This document shows positions 50,359-58,556 of a stretch of DNA of 64,000 bases, in pieces; the first letter of the stretch is position 1; every line of letters starts with the position of its first letter. The position numbers were made by a program, and so were the translations under genes. Location of the stretch: NCBI RefSeq assembly GCF_021869765.1, contig NZ_CP084580.1, positions 5,228,742-5,292,741 of the forward strand. The letters are read 5' to 3'. Below the pieces are notes generated by a model that had not been told where the DNA came from, made no database searches, and saw nothing but the letters and a program-made list of their open reading frames with translations. Source of the DNA: Chryseobacterium sp. MEBOG06 (GTDB lineage: Bacteria; Bacteroidota; Bacteroidia; Flavobacteriales; Weeksellaceae).

Positions 50359-51409
50359 GATACTCAGCTAAATTTAAGGTTAAAGTTACTTTGAATATAT
50401 TCTGATCAGCTTCTATTTTTAAATCATGGGAGCCTGGATACTGTAATTTTAGGCGTTTTTTTACGTTTTCAAGACCAATTCCTCCAACTCCATCCTTCTT
50501 TTTATAGCTCAATACATCAGAATAAGAATTTTCTATATAAAAGGAGAGAACTTTATCTCTTTCCATACAAGAAATTGAGATGTGACCTTTATGGCCGGGA
50601 AGCCTGCATACATATTTGAATGCATTTTCAATAAAAGTTACCAAGAGAAGAGGGGCAATAAAAGCTTTGTTACTGCTAATCTCCCAGATTGTCGTTACGT
50701 CCAGTTCATTACCCCATCTCAGTTTTTCAACTTCTACCAGATTCTGAATATGCTCTATATCTTTATCTAAAGGGACAGTGTTTTGATTACAGTGATATAG
50801 CTGGTAGCGTAAGATATCTGAAAATTTAAGGAGCAGATAATCTGCAAGCTGAGTATCTGTTCTCATTAAAATATGAATGTGATTCAGAATGTTGAATACC
50901 ACATGCGGATTGATCTGATCTTGTAAAAGCTTGAGTTGGTTTTCCAGATGTGCCTGCTGAAGAAGAATATGATCCCGCTCTATTTTTCCATGCTCCTGAT
51001 AGAATTTTACACCGCAGGCAGCACCGTTAATTAAGAAAGAGGCGGGAAGGGCAAGGTAGAATCCCTTCCATAAAATAGGAATCTGATCAGAAAAATCTGG
51101 GGGAAGCACAGTGTCCGAACTTCCTTTAACATAGGTGAATATCAAAGAATATATAAAGCTTAATGCAAAAATAATCAGGGTGGCCTGTGTAAGAAAGAAA
51201 CCCATCCTTTTTGAACGAAGGGCCTTGGGAAGTAGTTTTGTTGTAAGAAAATGAGTGAAAATAAAGGACGTAGCTGTGATCACAAAAGTCTGAAAAACCG
51301 CAGTGTACCCATTCGATGTAGCTTGAAAATTAATCCAAATGGCAACCGTAAAAACGAGCCAGAAAAGGATAATGAAAGTATGTTTTCTTAAAACAAAAAA
51401 TCTTGCCAT
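50339..51409 (-). CDS. LytS-type sensor histidine kinase
   Basis: 356 residues. Four membrane segments cover about 12-30, 37-56, 74-95 and 112-130. A coiled linker (about 143-170) precedes the His_kinase domain with LKLLQDQINPHVVFNILNHIHILM, where the family normally has NPHFLFNxLN; the phospho-acceptor His (NPH) is kept. The HATPase half has LLLVTFIENAFKYV (N box) and GGIGLENVKKRLKLQYPG (G box). It has no large extracytoplasmic domain, so the ligand may be sensed in the membrane. It is coupled to the LytTR regulator. Confidence 0.92.
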   Translation of the reverse strand: MARFFVLRKHTFIILFWLVFTVAIWINFQATSNGYTAVFQTFVITATSFIFTHFLTTKLLPKALRSKRMGFFLTQATLIIFALSFIYSLIFTYVKGSSDTVLPPDFSDQIPILWKGFYLALPASFLINGAACGVKFYQEHGKIERDHILLQQAHLENQLKLLQDQINPHVVFNILNHIHILMRTDTQLADYLLLKFSDILRYQLYHCNQNTVPLDKDIEHIQNLVEVEKLRWGNELDVTTIWEISSNKAFIAPLLLVTFIENAFKYVCRLPGHKGHISISCMERDKVLSFYIENSYSDVLSYKKKDGVGGIGLENVKKRLKLQYPGSHDLKIEADQNIFKVTLTLNLAEYHEYYYS

Positions 51410-51438
51410 GAAATAATCTAAAGTTGATTGATAAAAAA

Positions 51439-51466
51439 TTAGAAACTGAAGGGAAACAGTTTCTAA
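51439..51466 (-). terminator. Terminator of the porin-like gene
   Basis: Ten-bp stem TTAGAAACTG / CAGTTTCTAA with an 8-base loop, followed on the minus strand by TTTTTTATC. It is 24 bases past the porin-like stop and 30 bases before the kinase ATG, so the kinase gene has a separate transcript. Confidence 0.75.
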
Positions 51467-51489
51467 TCATGTAAAGGTAATTTAAGTTT

Positions 51490-52086
51490 TTAGAACAGGA
51501 AATACCCTATCCCAAGGCTAAAGCTGTGAGGTTTAGACTTGAACTCTTTACTGATATTTGAAAGCCCGTTTTCATATCTCAGATCTACGGTGAAATTCTT
51601 ATAATCTATTCCCAAACCGCCTGTAATTCCAATATTGGATTTATCAAAATTTTTAAAGCCTTCGGCGACAGCCTGTGAAGTGGAAATTTTGTTATTAAAA
51701 GCATAGCTGTAGACTCCGCCGGCAAATACTCTTACATTAAAATCATCTGTTTTTACCACTTTATATCCTACAACTACCGGGATGTCAATGGCATTCCAAC
51801 TTAGTTTTGCCGAGCTTCCATCTTTTGCTTCGTAGGACGTTTTTCTTTTGTTGAATAAGGCTTCTCCTTGCACATAAAGCTTTCCGATATCCATTCTGGT
51901 CATAATTCCTGCCTGATAACCGAAGCCGTATTTCCCTTCCAAGGAAGAAGACTCCGTTGAGGTTTTTGTAAAACTTGTTCCTCCCTTTACTCCAATATGA
52001 AAAGATGGGGTTTGCTGTGCATAAATGTTTACGGAGCTGATGATGCATAAAAGCAAAGAGCTAAATGCTAAAAATTGTTGTTTCAT
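51490..52086 (-). CDS. Porin-like outer-membrane beta-barrel protein
   Basis: 198 residues from ATG 52086 (signal peptide MKQQFLAFSSLLLCIISSVNIYAQ); an upstream TTG at 52113 is rejected. The mature part shows the PorT/OmpW-like strand pattern: FHIGVKGGTSFTK, GYQAGIMTRMDIGKLYVQGEALF, WNAIDIPVVVGYKV, VRVFAGGVYSYAF, TGGLGIDYKNFTVDLRYENGL, SFSLGIGYFLF. Eight strands are likely. No ligand is implied. It lies between the Gly/Cys-rich peptide and the LytS gene on one strand, with terminators on both sides. Confidence 0.82.
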   Translation of the reverse strand: MKQQFLAFSSLLLCIISSVNIYAQQTPSFHIGVKGGTSFTKTSTESSSLEGKYGFGYQAGIMTRMDIGKLYVQGEALFNKRKTSYEAKDGSSAKLSWNAIDIPVVVGYKVVKTDDFNVRVFAGGVYSYAFNNKISTSQAVAEGFKNFDKSNIGITGGLGIDYKNFTVDLRYENGLSNISKEFKSKPHSFSLGIGYFLF

Positions 52087-52197
52087 AAAATTAAATACTA
52101 TTATTTGATGCAAAACAACAATTCTCGTTGATGAGATGAAATTTTATTTGATGAATGGCAGAGATCTTTTGACGAGGATCTGTTTTTGGATGAAAAA

Positions 52198-52223
52198 AAT
52201 CGGAAGCACATCTGCTTCCGATT
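52198..52223 (-). terminator. Terminator of the Gly/Cys peptide gene
   Basis: Eleven-bp stem AATCGGAAGCA / TGCTTCCGATT with a 4-base loop, followed on the minus strand by a T-run. It is 10 bases after the peptide stop. Confidence 0.85.
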
Positions 52224-52232
52224 GTATTTTTA

Positions 52233-52481
52233 TTAAAAAGGCTGTTCTTCACAACGAGATGGTGGATTACATCCTCCTCCGCCGCCGCCTCCAGGATTTC
52301 CTCCAACAGCAATGCACTGTCCCGCACTTCCGTTTTCATACATTTCACAGGCACTTCCAAAAGTACACTGGCAGTCATTTTGACAGTTATAAGAGTCACC
52401 TCCCATATGACAGCCATCTCCCAGTCCGCTGCCCAGAATGGTTGATAAATCCTTTCTCAAAAGTTTTTTCATTTTTTTCAT
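52233..52481 (-). CDS. Gly/Cys-rich bacteriocin-like peptide
   Basis: 82 residues. The N-terminus is basic and helical (MKKMKKLLRKDLSTILGSG), resembling a leader that ends in a Gly-rich cleavage zone rather than a strict GG. An alternative start four codons in is possible. The rest has eight Cys (24, 33, 37, 39, 45, 56, 71, 77), a run of seven Gly (64-70) and few hydrophobics. It looks like a disulfide-rich or modified secreted peptide, related in layout to the three peptides at 37.8-38.5 kb though the leader sequence differs. No exporter is nearby. Confidence 0.72.
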   Translation of the reverse strand: MKKMKKLLRKDLSTILGSGLGDGCHMGGDSYNCQNDCQCTFGSACEMYENGSAGQCIAVGGNPGGGGGGGCNPPSRCEEQPF

Positions 52482-52638
52482 AGTAAAGTTTTGGTTAAAA
52501 AAATTAATGATTCGGTTTGTATTACATTGTAAATATACTGAAAAAGTAATCGATTGTATTATAACTTATTGTGATTGAATGAAAAAGAGCTAGAGAAAGT
52601 ATGATGATAACTTCCCCACTGCATGCTGAAAAAATAAA

Positions 52639-52660
52639 ACCCATTGCTGTAACAATGGGT
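52639..52660 (-). terminator. Terminator of the pepT operon
   Basis: Eight-bp stem ACCCATTG / CAATGGGT with a 6-base loop, followed on the minus strand by TTTTATTTTTTC. It is 10 bases after the stop at 52671. Confidence 0.75.
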
Positions 52661-52670
52661 GTATGGATGT

Positions 52671-53237
52671 TTATTTTTTTAATATAAGTTGTAAAGGAAT
52701 AGTAACTGTGGATGAAACAGGTTTCCCCTTATCTTCTGCAGGTTTCCATTTGCCCTTATCCTGTATACGATAAAAGGCAGCCTGGATAAATGCATTTACA
52801 TCTTCATTGTTTCCTTTAATTTTAGCATCTAATGCATTGCCTTTAGAATCTACTATAAAGCTTAATGTAGCCCTGTAAGTGTCTGAAGAATAATTTAAAA
52901 AATCAAGATCAACAGCTTCATACAGCATTTTCAGAAAAGAAACTTTTCCTGTTTCATATTCTGCTTCTTTGGTTACCTTATTCTTTAGAGGTGGATCATT
53001 AGCTATTGCTTTTTTTTCTTCTTCAGAAATTTTGTCAAGAGCTTCTTTATAAGCATTTATCTTATCCTCAGTAAGAAGCCACTCCCGCTTAGTTCTTAAA
53101 TCGTTAGGCTTTGGGTATTTGTTATACAGGGCCTTTTTCTTTCTTTCATATCGGGAATCTGCTCTCTGAAACTCAGAGATCTGGGCACTTCCGAAGACAA
53201 AAGAGAAAATGAATGCTAATGCAAAGAGCTTTTTCAT
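52671..53237 (-). CDS. Secreted protein with TonB C-terminal-like domain
   Basis: 188 residues from ATG 53237; the GTG at 53243 would overlap the pepT stop. A signal peptide (MKKLFALAFIFSFVFGSAQ) is followed by a charged helical stretch (about 20-100) and a TonB-like C-terminal domain (YRATLSFIVDSKGNALDAKIKG, YRIQDKGKWKPAEDKGKPVSSTVTIPLQLI). It lacks a membrane anchor. It starts two bases after the pepT stop, so it is in the same operon. Role unknown; it is like the free TonB domain at 42802. Confidence 0.8.
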   Translation of the reverse strand: MKKLFALAFIFSFVFGSAQISEFQRADSRYERKKKALYNKYPKPNDLRTKREWLLTEDKINAYKEALDKISEEEKKAIANDPPLKNKVTKEAEYETGKVSFLKMLYEAVDLDFLNYSSDTYRATLSFIVDSKGNALDAKIKGNNEDVNAFIQAAFYRIQDKGKWKPAEDKGKPVSSTVTIPLQLILKK

Positions 53238-53239
53238 TA

Positions 53240-54487
53240 TCACGCTTTTACAATATTAATAATTACACCGGTTGCTTTTTCCATACTTTCCAGAGCTACA
53301 TATTCATACGGCCCATGGAAGTTGATTCCTCCTGCAAAGATGTTTGGACAAGGAAGTCCCATGTAGGATAACTGTGCACCGTCTGTTCCTCCTCTGATTG
53401 CTTTGATCTTAGGCTCAATGCCTGCTTCTGTCATTGCTTTTGCAGCAAGGTCTATGATGTGCATTTTACCTTCAAACTGCTGCTTCATATTTCTGTATTG
53501 CTCTTTGATCTCCACTTCAGCTGTTCCTTCACCGTGTTTTTGGTTAAATTCAGCTACTTTTTCTTCTAAGAACCTCTTTCTCGCTTCAAACTTTTCGGCA
53601 TCATGATCACGAATAATATATTGAAGTTTAGCTTCAGAGATATCCGCTGTAATATCCATTAAATGATAAAACCCATCAAAACCTTTAGTGGTTGCAGGAG
53701 TTTCATTAGCTGGAAGTATTTGTGCGAACTCAGCGGCTAAAAGTGCAGCATTAACCATTTTTCCATAAGCATAACCAGGGTGTACGCTCAGTCCGTGGAT
53801 TTTTACAACAGCGCCTGCAGCGTTAAAGTTTTCATATTCTAATTCACCTACTTCTCCACCATCCATTGTATAGGCCCATTCAGCACCGAATTTAGCTACA
53901 TCAAATTTATGAGCACCTCTTCCGATCTCTTCGTCCGGGGTAAATCCTACCGCAATTCTTCCATGCTTGATGTCTGGATGAGCGATAAGATACTCAGCAG
54001 CCGTTACAATTTCTGCACAGCCCGCTTTATCATCAGCGCCAAGAAGGGTAGTTCCGTCAGTGGTAATTAAAGTCTGGCCAACATATTTTTTTAAACTTTC
54101 AAATTTTGAAGGAGACAACTTGAATCCTGTAGCCTGGTTCAGTAAAAGATCATTCCCGTCATAATTCTCCCAAACCTGAGGCTTTACATTTTCTCCGCTG
54201 AAATCAGGCGATGTATCGTAGTGTGAAATGAAACCAATCGTAGGTCTGTCATCATTTTCAAGGTTAGAAGGAACATAGCCCATAATATAACCGTGCTCAT
54301 CAATTGAAACATCTTCTAAACCGATTGTTCTCAATTCTTCTGTAATATAATTGGCAATATCCCACTGACGCTCTGTAGAAGGAGTTGCTTCACTTTCTGC
54401 ATCACTCGTTGAATATATTTTTACATAACTAAGAAAACGGTTCAGTAATTTCTCTTTCCATAAAGGATTGAATTCTATTGTACTCAT
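53240..54487 (-). CDS. pepT: Peptidase T (tripeptidase)
   Basis: 415 residues from ATG 54487 (MSTIEFNPLWKEKLLNRFL); a start at 54520 adds 11 residues outside the family. It removes N-terminal residues from tripeptides in the cytoplasm. M20B motifs for the dinuclear zinc site are seen: GFISHYDTSPDFSG near 80, TLLGADDKAGCAEIV near 143, GFTPDEEIGRGAHKFD near 180 (catalytic Glu), and YTMDGGEVGELEYENFNAA near 200. The downstream secreted protein gene is two bases away. Confidence 0.95.
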   Translation of the reverse strand: MSTIEFNPLWKEKLLNRFLSYVKIYSTSDAESEATPSTERQWDIANYITEELRTIGLEDVSIDEHGYIMGYVPSNLENDDRPTIGFISHYDTSPDFSGENVKPQVWENYDGNDLLLNQATGFKLSPSKFESLKKYVGQTLITTDGTTLLGADDKAGCAEIVTAAEYLIAHPDIKHGRIAVGFTPDEEIGRGAHKFDVAKFGAEWAYTMDGGEVGELEYENFNAAGAVVKIHGLSVHPGYAYGKMVNAALLAAEFAQILPANETPATTKGFDGFYHLMDITADISEAKLQYIIRDHDAEKFEARKRFLEEKVAEFNQKHGEGTAEVEIKEQYRNMKQQFEGKMHIIDLAAKAMTEAGIEPKIKAIRGGTDGAQLSYMGLPCPNIFAGGINFHGPYEYVALESMEKATGVIINIVKA

Positions 54488-54649
54488 CAGATTTATCATA
54501 AATTTTAACAAAGTTAGCAAATTTGATGCTCAGAATGCATTATTTGAGACTGAATATCAGTTATTGAAATTATAAATCAGATATAAATCTTTGAAAATCA
54601 AAATAGTGTTAGATTTGTATGTACAGTATACTAAGTAGTTTAGTTTTAT

Positions 54650-54657
54650 TATATTTG
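54650..54657 (+). promoter_or_regulatory. Putative -7 element (TATATTTG)
   Basis: Exact TAnnTTTG 19 bases before the ATG at 54677. No -33 TTTG at the expected spacing. Confidence 0.5.
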
Positions 54658-54676
54658 AGAAAATCAAAAAGTAAAA

Positions 54677-55525
54677 ATGTTTCTTACAGAATGTCCTAGA
54701 GATGCCATGCAGGGATGGGGAGAGTTTATCCCTACCGATAAAAAAATAGATTATATCAACTCACTTATGGATGTTGGTTTTGATGTATTGGATTGTCTGA
54801 GTTTTGTTTCTCCAAAAGCAATTCCGCAGATGGCTGACTCTGATGAGGTTGCCGAAAATATTGATAAGTCCCGCTCCAATACAAAAGTTTCTGCTATTAT
54901 CGGAAATTACAGAGGTGCTGAAAAAGCACTGAAGCATCAGTCTGTCGATATTCTTGGATTTCCGTTTTCTATTTCCGAAACTTTTCAGCACAGAAATACC
55001 AATAAGAGTCAGGAAGAAGCTTTTGATGAGATCATTAAAATGCTTGAACTGGTAAAAACAGAAGGAAAACAGCTGAATATTTATTTCTCGATGGCTTTTG
55101 GAAACCCGTATGGAGAAATGTGGAAGTGGGAAGATGTAGACCAATGGGCACAGCGATTTTCAGAGATCGGGATAAAGGATATCCTGCTTTCTGATACAAC
55201 CGGAGTGGCTACACCAGAAACGATTGCGCTTTTATTTGAGAAAATTCCTTCAAAATATCCTGAAATCAATTTCGGAGGACACTTTCATAACCGTTATGAA
55301 GAGTCTTATTCAAAACTGAAAGCAGCTTATGATCAAGGTTGCAGAAGATTCGACAGTGCTATCAAAGGAATCGGAGGATGTCCTATGGCTAAAGATGATT
55401 TGGTAGGTAATATGCCTACTGAGCAGGTGATCAACTTTATGAGTGTTGAAAAAGCAGATCACAAGCTGAATCTTTTAAACTTTGAAAGCTCTTACAATAA
55501 AGCGAAAGATATTTTTCATTTTTAA
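54677..55525 (+). CDS. Hydroxymethylglutaryl-CoA lyase-like protein
   Basis: 282 residues. TIM-barrel DRE-type aldol lyase. The N-terminal metal/substrate motif is TECPRDAMQGWGEFIPTDKKI, with ECPRD in place of the usual EVGPRD. Further motifs are FDVLDCLSFVSPKAIPQMAD near 37-56, LSDTTGVATPETI near 170-182, and FGGHFHNRYEESYSKL near 198-213 with the two metal His. The end has KGIGGCPMAKDDLVGNMPTEQV near 230-251, the catalytic Cys region of HMG-CoA lyases. It would cleave HMG-CoA to acetyl-CoA and acetoacetate in leucine degradation. Confidence 0.88.
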   Translation: MFLTECPRDAMQGWGEFIPTDKKIDYINSLMDVGFDVLDCLSFVSPKAIPQMADSDEVAENIDKSRSNTKVSAIIGNYRGAEKALKHQSVDILGFPFSISETFQHRNTNKSQEEAFDEIIKMLELVKTEGKQLNIYFSMAFGNPYGEMWKWEDVDQWAQRFSEIGIKDILLSDTTGVATPETIALLFEKIPSKYPEINFGGHFHNRYEESYSKLKAAYDQGCRRFDSAIKGIGGCPMAKDDLVGNMPTEQVINFMSVEKADHKLNLLNFESSYNKAKDIFHF

Positions 55526-55667
55526 AATGAATTAATAATAATTCTCACGGATGAAAATTCTGTGACCTATAAAATATCAAGAAGAGCGGGCCGTAGTCCG
55601 CTTTACTCTATTAAAATGCAGTGGCTTTTGCCAAAACATAAGTTATATTAATCCTAAAACCAATACA

Positions 55668-56504
55668 ATGTCTCCAATAATCTCACCATCCGAATTGAAA
55701 AATCTTCCGTCAGAAAACCTCGTTATTCTTGATGCAAGAGCTGGAAAAGATGTTCAGGAAAACTACCTGGAAAAGCATATCAAAGGGGCCAGATTCATTG
55801 ATCTGGATAAAGATCTGGCTGAAACAGTTGAAAATGCCGCTTTTGGAGGAAGACATCCGCTTCCAAACCCGGAGAAATTTGCTGAAACACTTTCTAATCT
55901 TGGGATTGCTGAAAATTCTCATATTGTAGTATATGATGACAAAAACGGATCGAATGCAGCTGCCAGAGCCTGGTGGATGCTGAGGTCTTTTGGATTTAAA
56001 AACGTTCAGGTTCTGGATGGAGGAATTCAGTCTGCAGAAAAGATTGGAATTGAATTTTCGTCTGGAGAAGAAACATTTGAAAAATCTCCACTGATAAGAA
56101 AAGAACATTGGGATTTGCCTGTTTCCGACTTAGAAAAGGTTGAAAATGAATTGGAAAAGACTTCTTCTACTGTCATTGATGTAAGAGATGCTTATCGTTA
56201 TAGAGGAGAATCTGAGCCGATTGATTTGGTTGCCGGTCATATTCCTGGGGCTATTAATATTCCTTTTTCTGAAAATCTTGATGAAAACGGAAATTTTCTT
56301 AAGCCGGAAATTCTAAAGGAAAAATACGGTAAAATACTGGAAAATAAGGCTGAGCATTTGATCATCCACTGTGGATCGGGAGTTACAGCATGCCATACCA
56401 TTTTAGCTTTAGATTATGCCGGATATCCGATCCCGGATCTGTATGTAGGTTCATGGAGTGAATGGAGCAGGAGAGAAGGAAAAGAAATTGCAAAAGAGAT
56501 ATAA
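55668..56504 (+). CDS. Sulfurtransferase with two rhodanese domains
   Basis: 278 residues. The first (inactive) rhodanese half is about 5-130 with VILDARAGKDVQENY and FIDLDKDLAE; the second about 150-275 with VIDVRDAYRYRGESEPIDL and the active loop LIIHCGSGVTACHTIL, where the Cys of CGSGV carries the persulfide. CGSGVTA is the loop form of 3-mercaptopyruvate sulfurtransferases. It moves sulfur to cyanide or thiols. It is followed by a strong terminator and is convergent with the DUF59 gene. Confidence 0.9.
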   Translation: MSPIISPSELKNLPSENLVILDARAGKDVQENYLEKHIKGARFIDLDKDLAETVENAAFGGRHPLPNPEKFAETLSNLGIAENSHIVVYDDKNGSNAAARAWWMLRSFGFKNVQVLDGGIQSAEKIGIEFSSGEETFEKSPLIRKEHWDLPVSDLEKVENELEKTSSTVIDVRDAYRYRGESEPIDLVAGHIPGAINIPFSENLDENGNFLKPEILKEKYGKILENKAEHLIIHCGSGVTACHTILALDYAGYPIPDLYVGSWSEWSRREGKEIAKEI

Positions 56505-56508
56505 AAGT

Positions 56509-56539
56509 AAAACCCCGAAAATTAATTTTTCGGGGTTTT
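56509..56539. terminator. Bidirectional terminator
   Basis: Thirteen-base arms AAAACCCCGAAAA / TTTTCGGGGTTTT with a 5-base loop, five bases after the sulfurtransferase stop and before the convergent DUF59 gene. Confidence 0.9.
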
Positions 56540-56555
56540 ATATTTTTAAGAATGA

Positions 56556-56882
56556 TTAAAGCATTCCCAGTTCAAACTTTGCCTCCTCGCTCATCATATC
56601 TTTATTCCAGCTCGGTTCGAAAGTAAGCTCTAAATCAACGCTTTTTACATTTTCTACTTCAGCCACTTTATCTTTTACCTCTTGCGGAAGAGTTTCAGCA
56701 ACAGGACAGTTCGGAGTAGTCAGTGTCATTATAATTTTTACGTCAGCATCATCGGAGATCTGGACATCATAAATCAGTCCTAATTCGTAAATATCTACCG
56801 GAATTTCGGGGTCATATACGGTTTTCAGTACACCAATGATTTCCTCACCAATGTCAGCAATTTGATCGTCTGTAAATTTCAT
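56556..56882 (-). CDS. SUF system DUF59/MIP18-family Fe-S assembly protein
   Basis: 108 residues. The MIP18/DUF59 core is seen in LKTVYDPEIPVDIYELGLIYDVQI near 18-42, MTLTTPNCPVAETLPQEV near 51-69 with the single conserved Cys, and VELTFEPSWNKDMMSEEAK-like end near 83-103. Such proteins (SufT/PaaD-like) help mature Fe-S clusters. Its gene ends the minus-strand block, three bases after the exonuclease stop. The sufE gene at 7934 is the only other Fe-S assembly gene seen here. Confidence 0.9.
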   Translation of the reverse strand: MKFTDDQIADIGEEIIGVLKTVYDPEIPVDIYELGLIYDVQISDDADVKIIMTLTTPNCPVAETLPQEVKDKVAEVENVKSVDLELTFEPSWNKDMMSEEAKFELGML

Positions 56883-56885
56883 TTT

Positions 56886-57587
56886 TTAATCTAGATTGAT
56901 ATTCCTTTTCAACAAATCTTCCTGACGCATACGCCGGAAAATATTTGCCAAAGTTAAGACATCTTTTTCACAATAATCAACAATTCGCTGCAAGTCTTTT
57001 TCTATGTAGTAAATTGATGAAACCATTGAGCCGTCAATATCATCCTTCGGAGTGGGAATACCGAATACATGAGCCAATAATTCCAGTGATACAAAACTCT
57101 TATAATCCCCGAATTTCCATAGTTCCATGGGGTCTATATGAGGGATCTCCCATGGTTTTTTTCCAAACATCTGAAATGGAGCGGGAGGCTGCATTCCATT
57201 GATCAGGTATCGTCTTGCAATCCATGGAAAATCAAATTCTTTTCCGTTATGGGCACAGAGAATGACATTATTAAGTCTTGGACTGTTGAAAATTTCACCA
57301 AATTCTCTGAGCATTTTCTTTTCATCATGTCCTGAGAAGCTTTTTATTTTCAACGTTTCATTCTTCTCAATCATTCCTATGGTGATGCAGATAATTTTTC
57401 CGAACTCGGCCATAATGCCTGCTCTTTCATAAAATTCTTCTGCGGTGACTTCTTCTTTTCTCTGAAATCTTGTTTTCTTGTCCCAGAGATATTGGTCTGT
57501 TTCAGATAAATCATCCCAGGATGCAGCCTGAGGAACGGTTTCAATATCAAGAAATAAGACTCTTTCTAATGGTATGTGCTGTATCAT
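56886..57587 (-). CDS. PolB-like 3'-5' exonuclease
   Basis: 233 residues. DnaQ-fold exonuclease with ExoI LFLDIETVPQAASW (D-x-E) near 12, ExoII ILCAHNGKEFDFPWIARRYL near 110-130 and ExoIII YCEKDVLTLANIFRRM near 205. It belongs to the predicted PolB-like 3'-5' exonuclease family, which stands alone without a polymerase. It probably trims DNA or RNA 3' ends. The end of the gene abuts the DUF59 gene and the csaA gene lies 14 bases upstream on the same strand. Confidence 0.88.
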   Translation of the reverse strand: MIQHIPLERVLFLDIETVPQAASWDDLSETDQYLWDKKTRFQRKEEVTAEEFYERAGIMAEFGKIICITIGMIEKNETLKIKSFSGHDEKKMLREFGEIFNSPRLNNVILCAHNGKEFDFPWIARRYLINGMQPPAPFQMFGKKPWEIPHIDPMELWKFGDYKSFVSLELLAHVFGIPTPKDDIDGSMVSSIYYIEKDLQRIVDYCEKDVLTLANIFRRMRQEDLLKRNINLD

Positions 57588-57601
57588 GTGTGTTTTGTTT
57601 A

Positions 57602-57949
57602 TTATCCTAGCTGCATTCCGTTTTTTACGGGTAGTGAGGGAGATATAAGAGTGACGTCTTTTTTATCTTCACCATATACTCCCAGTACAAGGCATTCGCT
57701 GAAGAAATTGGCAATCTGTTTTTTAGGGAAATTAACGACTGCTAAGATTTGTTTTCCTACAAGGTCTTCTTTTTCATAAAGAGTAGTAATCTGTGCTGAC
57801 GATTTTAGGATTCCTAAGTCCCCGAAGTCAATTTCCAGTTGGTAAGAGGGATTTCTTGCTTTTTCGAAATCGTTTACAGCGATTATTGTTCCGCAGCGGA
57901 TGTCTATTTTTTCAAAATCTGCCCAGGTAATATCTGGTTTTACTGTCAT
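57602..57949 (-). CDS. csaA: tRNA-binding protein CsaA
   Basis: 115 residues. OB-fold EMAP/tRNA-binding domain with WADFEKIDIRCGTIIAVNDFEKARNPSYQLEIDFGDLG near 9-46, YEKEDLVGKQILAVVNFPKKQIANFFSECLVLG near 58-90 and the end GDKKDVTLISPSLPVKNG. It dimerises and binds tRNA, and has been described as an export-related chaperone in Bacillus. It starts four bases before the stop of the upstream gene (overlap), so the two are coupled. Confidence 0.92.
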   Translation of the reverse strand: MTVKPDITWADFEKIDIRCGTIIAVNDFEKARNPSYQLEIDFGDLGILKSSAQITTLYEKEDLVGKQILAVVNFPKKQIANFFSECLVLGVYGEDKKDVTLISPSLPVKNGMQLG

Positions 57950-58455
57950 GATAATTTACTGATTAAATGTTCTACTTCTGTTTTCTGATCTGCATATTTT
58001 TGTTGCAACACAGAATCTTCCCCCATTCTTTTATAATATTCTAAAGCTTTTCCGCCAAAGAATTTTTTATGAAAGTCTGAGACTTCCGGAATTTGTGGGA
58101 ATACTTTATGAAAAAGCATTTCATAATAGGCCTGAAATTCTCTTTCATTTTTATCTTCTATAACCTGCCCTGGAGCTTTCTGCCTTACATGAAGCATTTC
58201 ATGGGCAACCATATTCAGGACAAGATTCAAATCAAAATCGAATAAATTTCTCGGGATCATTACGGTTTGCGGACCTCCCAGTTCTCCTTCAGCAGTAAGA
58301 AGCATAGAGACAGGAGAAAGCTCTTCCCTGAATCCAAACCCTGCGAAGTTGTCATGTTCCAGATTAAAAGAATGGATCAGATATTCTGCCGCATCCAAAA
58401 TCTGGTTATGCTCTTTATAAGCGTCAAGGTGTAGATTTACCTGCTCGAAATTCAC
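57946..58455 (-). CDS. Putative zinc metallopeptidase-like protein (HEMLH)
   Basis: 169 residues, cytoplasmic by lack of a signal peptide. The motif NMVAHEMLHVRQK near 82-94 gives HExxH, and a glutamate follows in the helix EREFQAYYEML about 15 residues on, as in gluzincin-type sites. The N-terminal third is helical (LNLHLDAYKEHNQILDAAEYLIHSF). I do not recognise a named family. It overlaps csaA by four bases, so they share a transcript. Its zinc-site logic resembles, but is not the same as, the RHS tip at 59.1 kb. Confidence 0.78.
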   Translation of the reverse strand: MNFEQVNLHLDAYKEHNQILDAAEYLIHSFNLEHDNFAGFGFREELSPVSMLLTAEGELGGPQTVMIPRNLFDFDLNLVLNMVAHEMLHVRQKAPGQVIEDKNEREFQAYYEMLFHKVFPQIPEVSDFHKKFFGGKALEYYKRMGEDSVLQQKYADQKTEVEHLISKLS

Positions 58456-58520
58456 TCTGAATATGTTTTATAACAAATGTATTAAAATATTGATAATTAC
58501 AAAGAAGGTTTCTAAAAACA

Positions 58521-58551
58521 AAAAAACAGTTGAAGAAATCAACTGTTTTTT
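58521..58551 (-). terminator. Terminator of the RHS/immunity operon
   Basis: Thirteen-base arms AAAAAACAGTTGA / TCAACTGTTTTTT with a 5-base loop, six bases past the stop at 58557, T-rich on the minus-strand side. Confidence 0.85.
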
Positions 58552-58556
58552 GTTTA

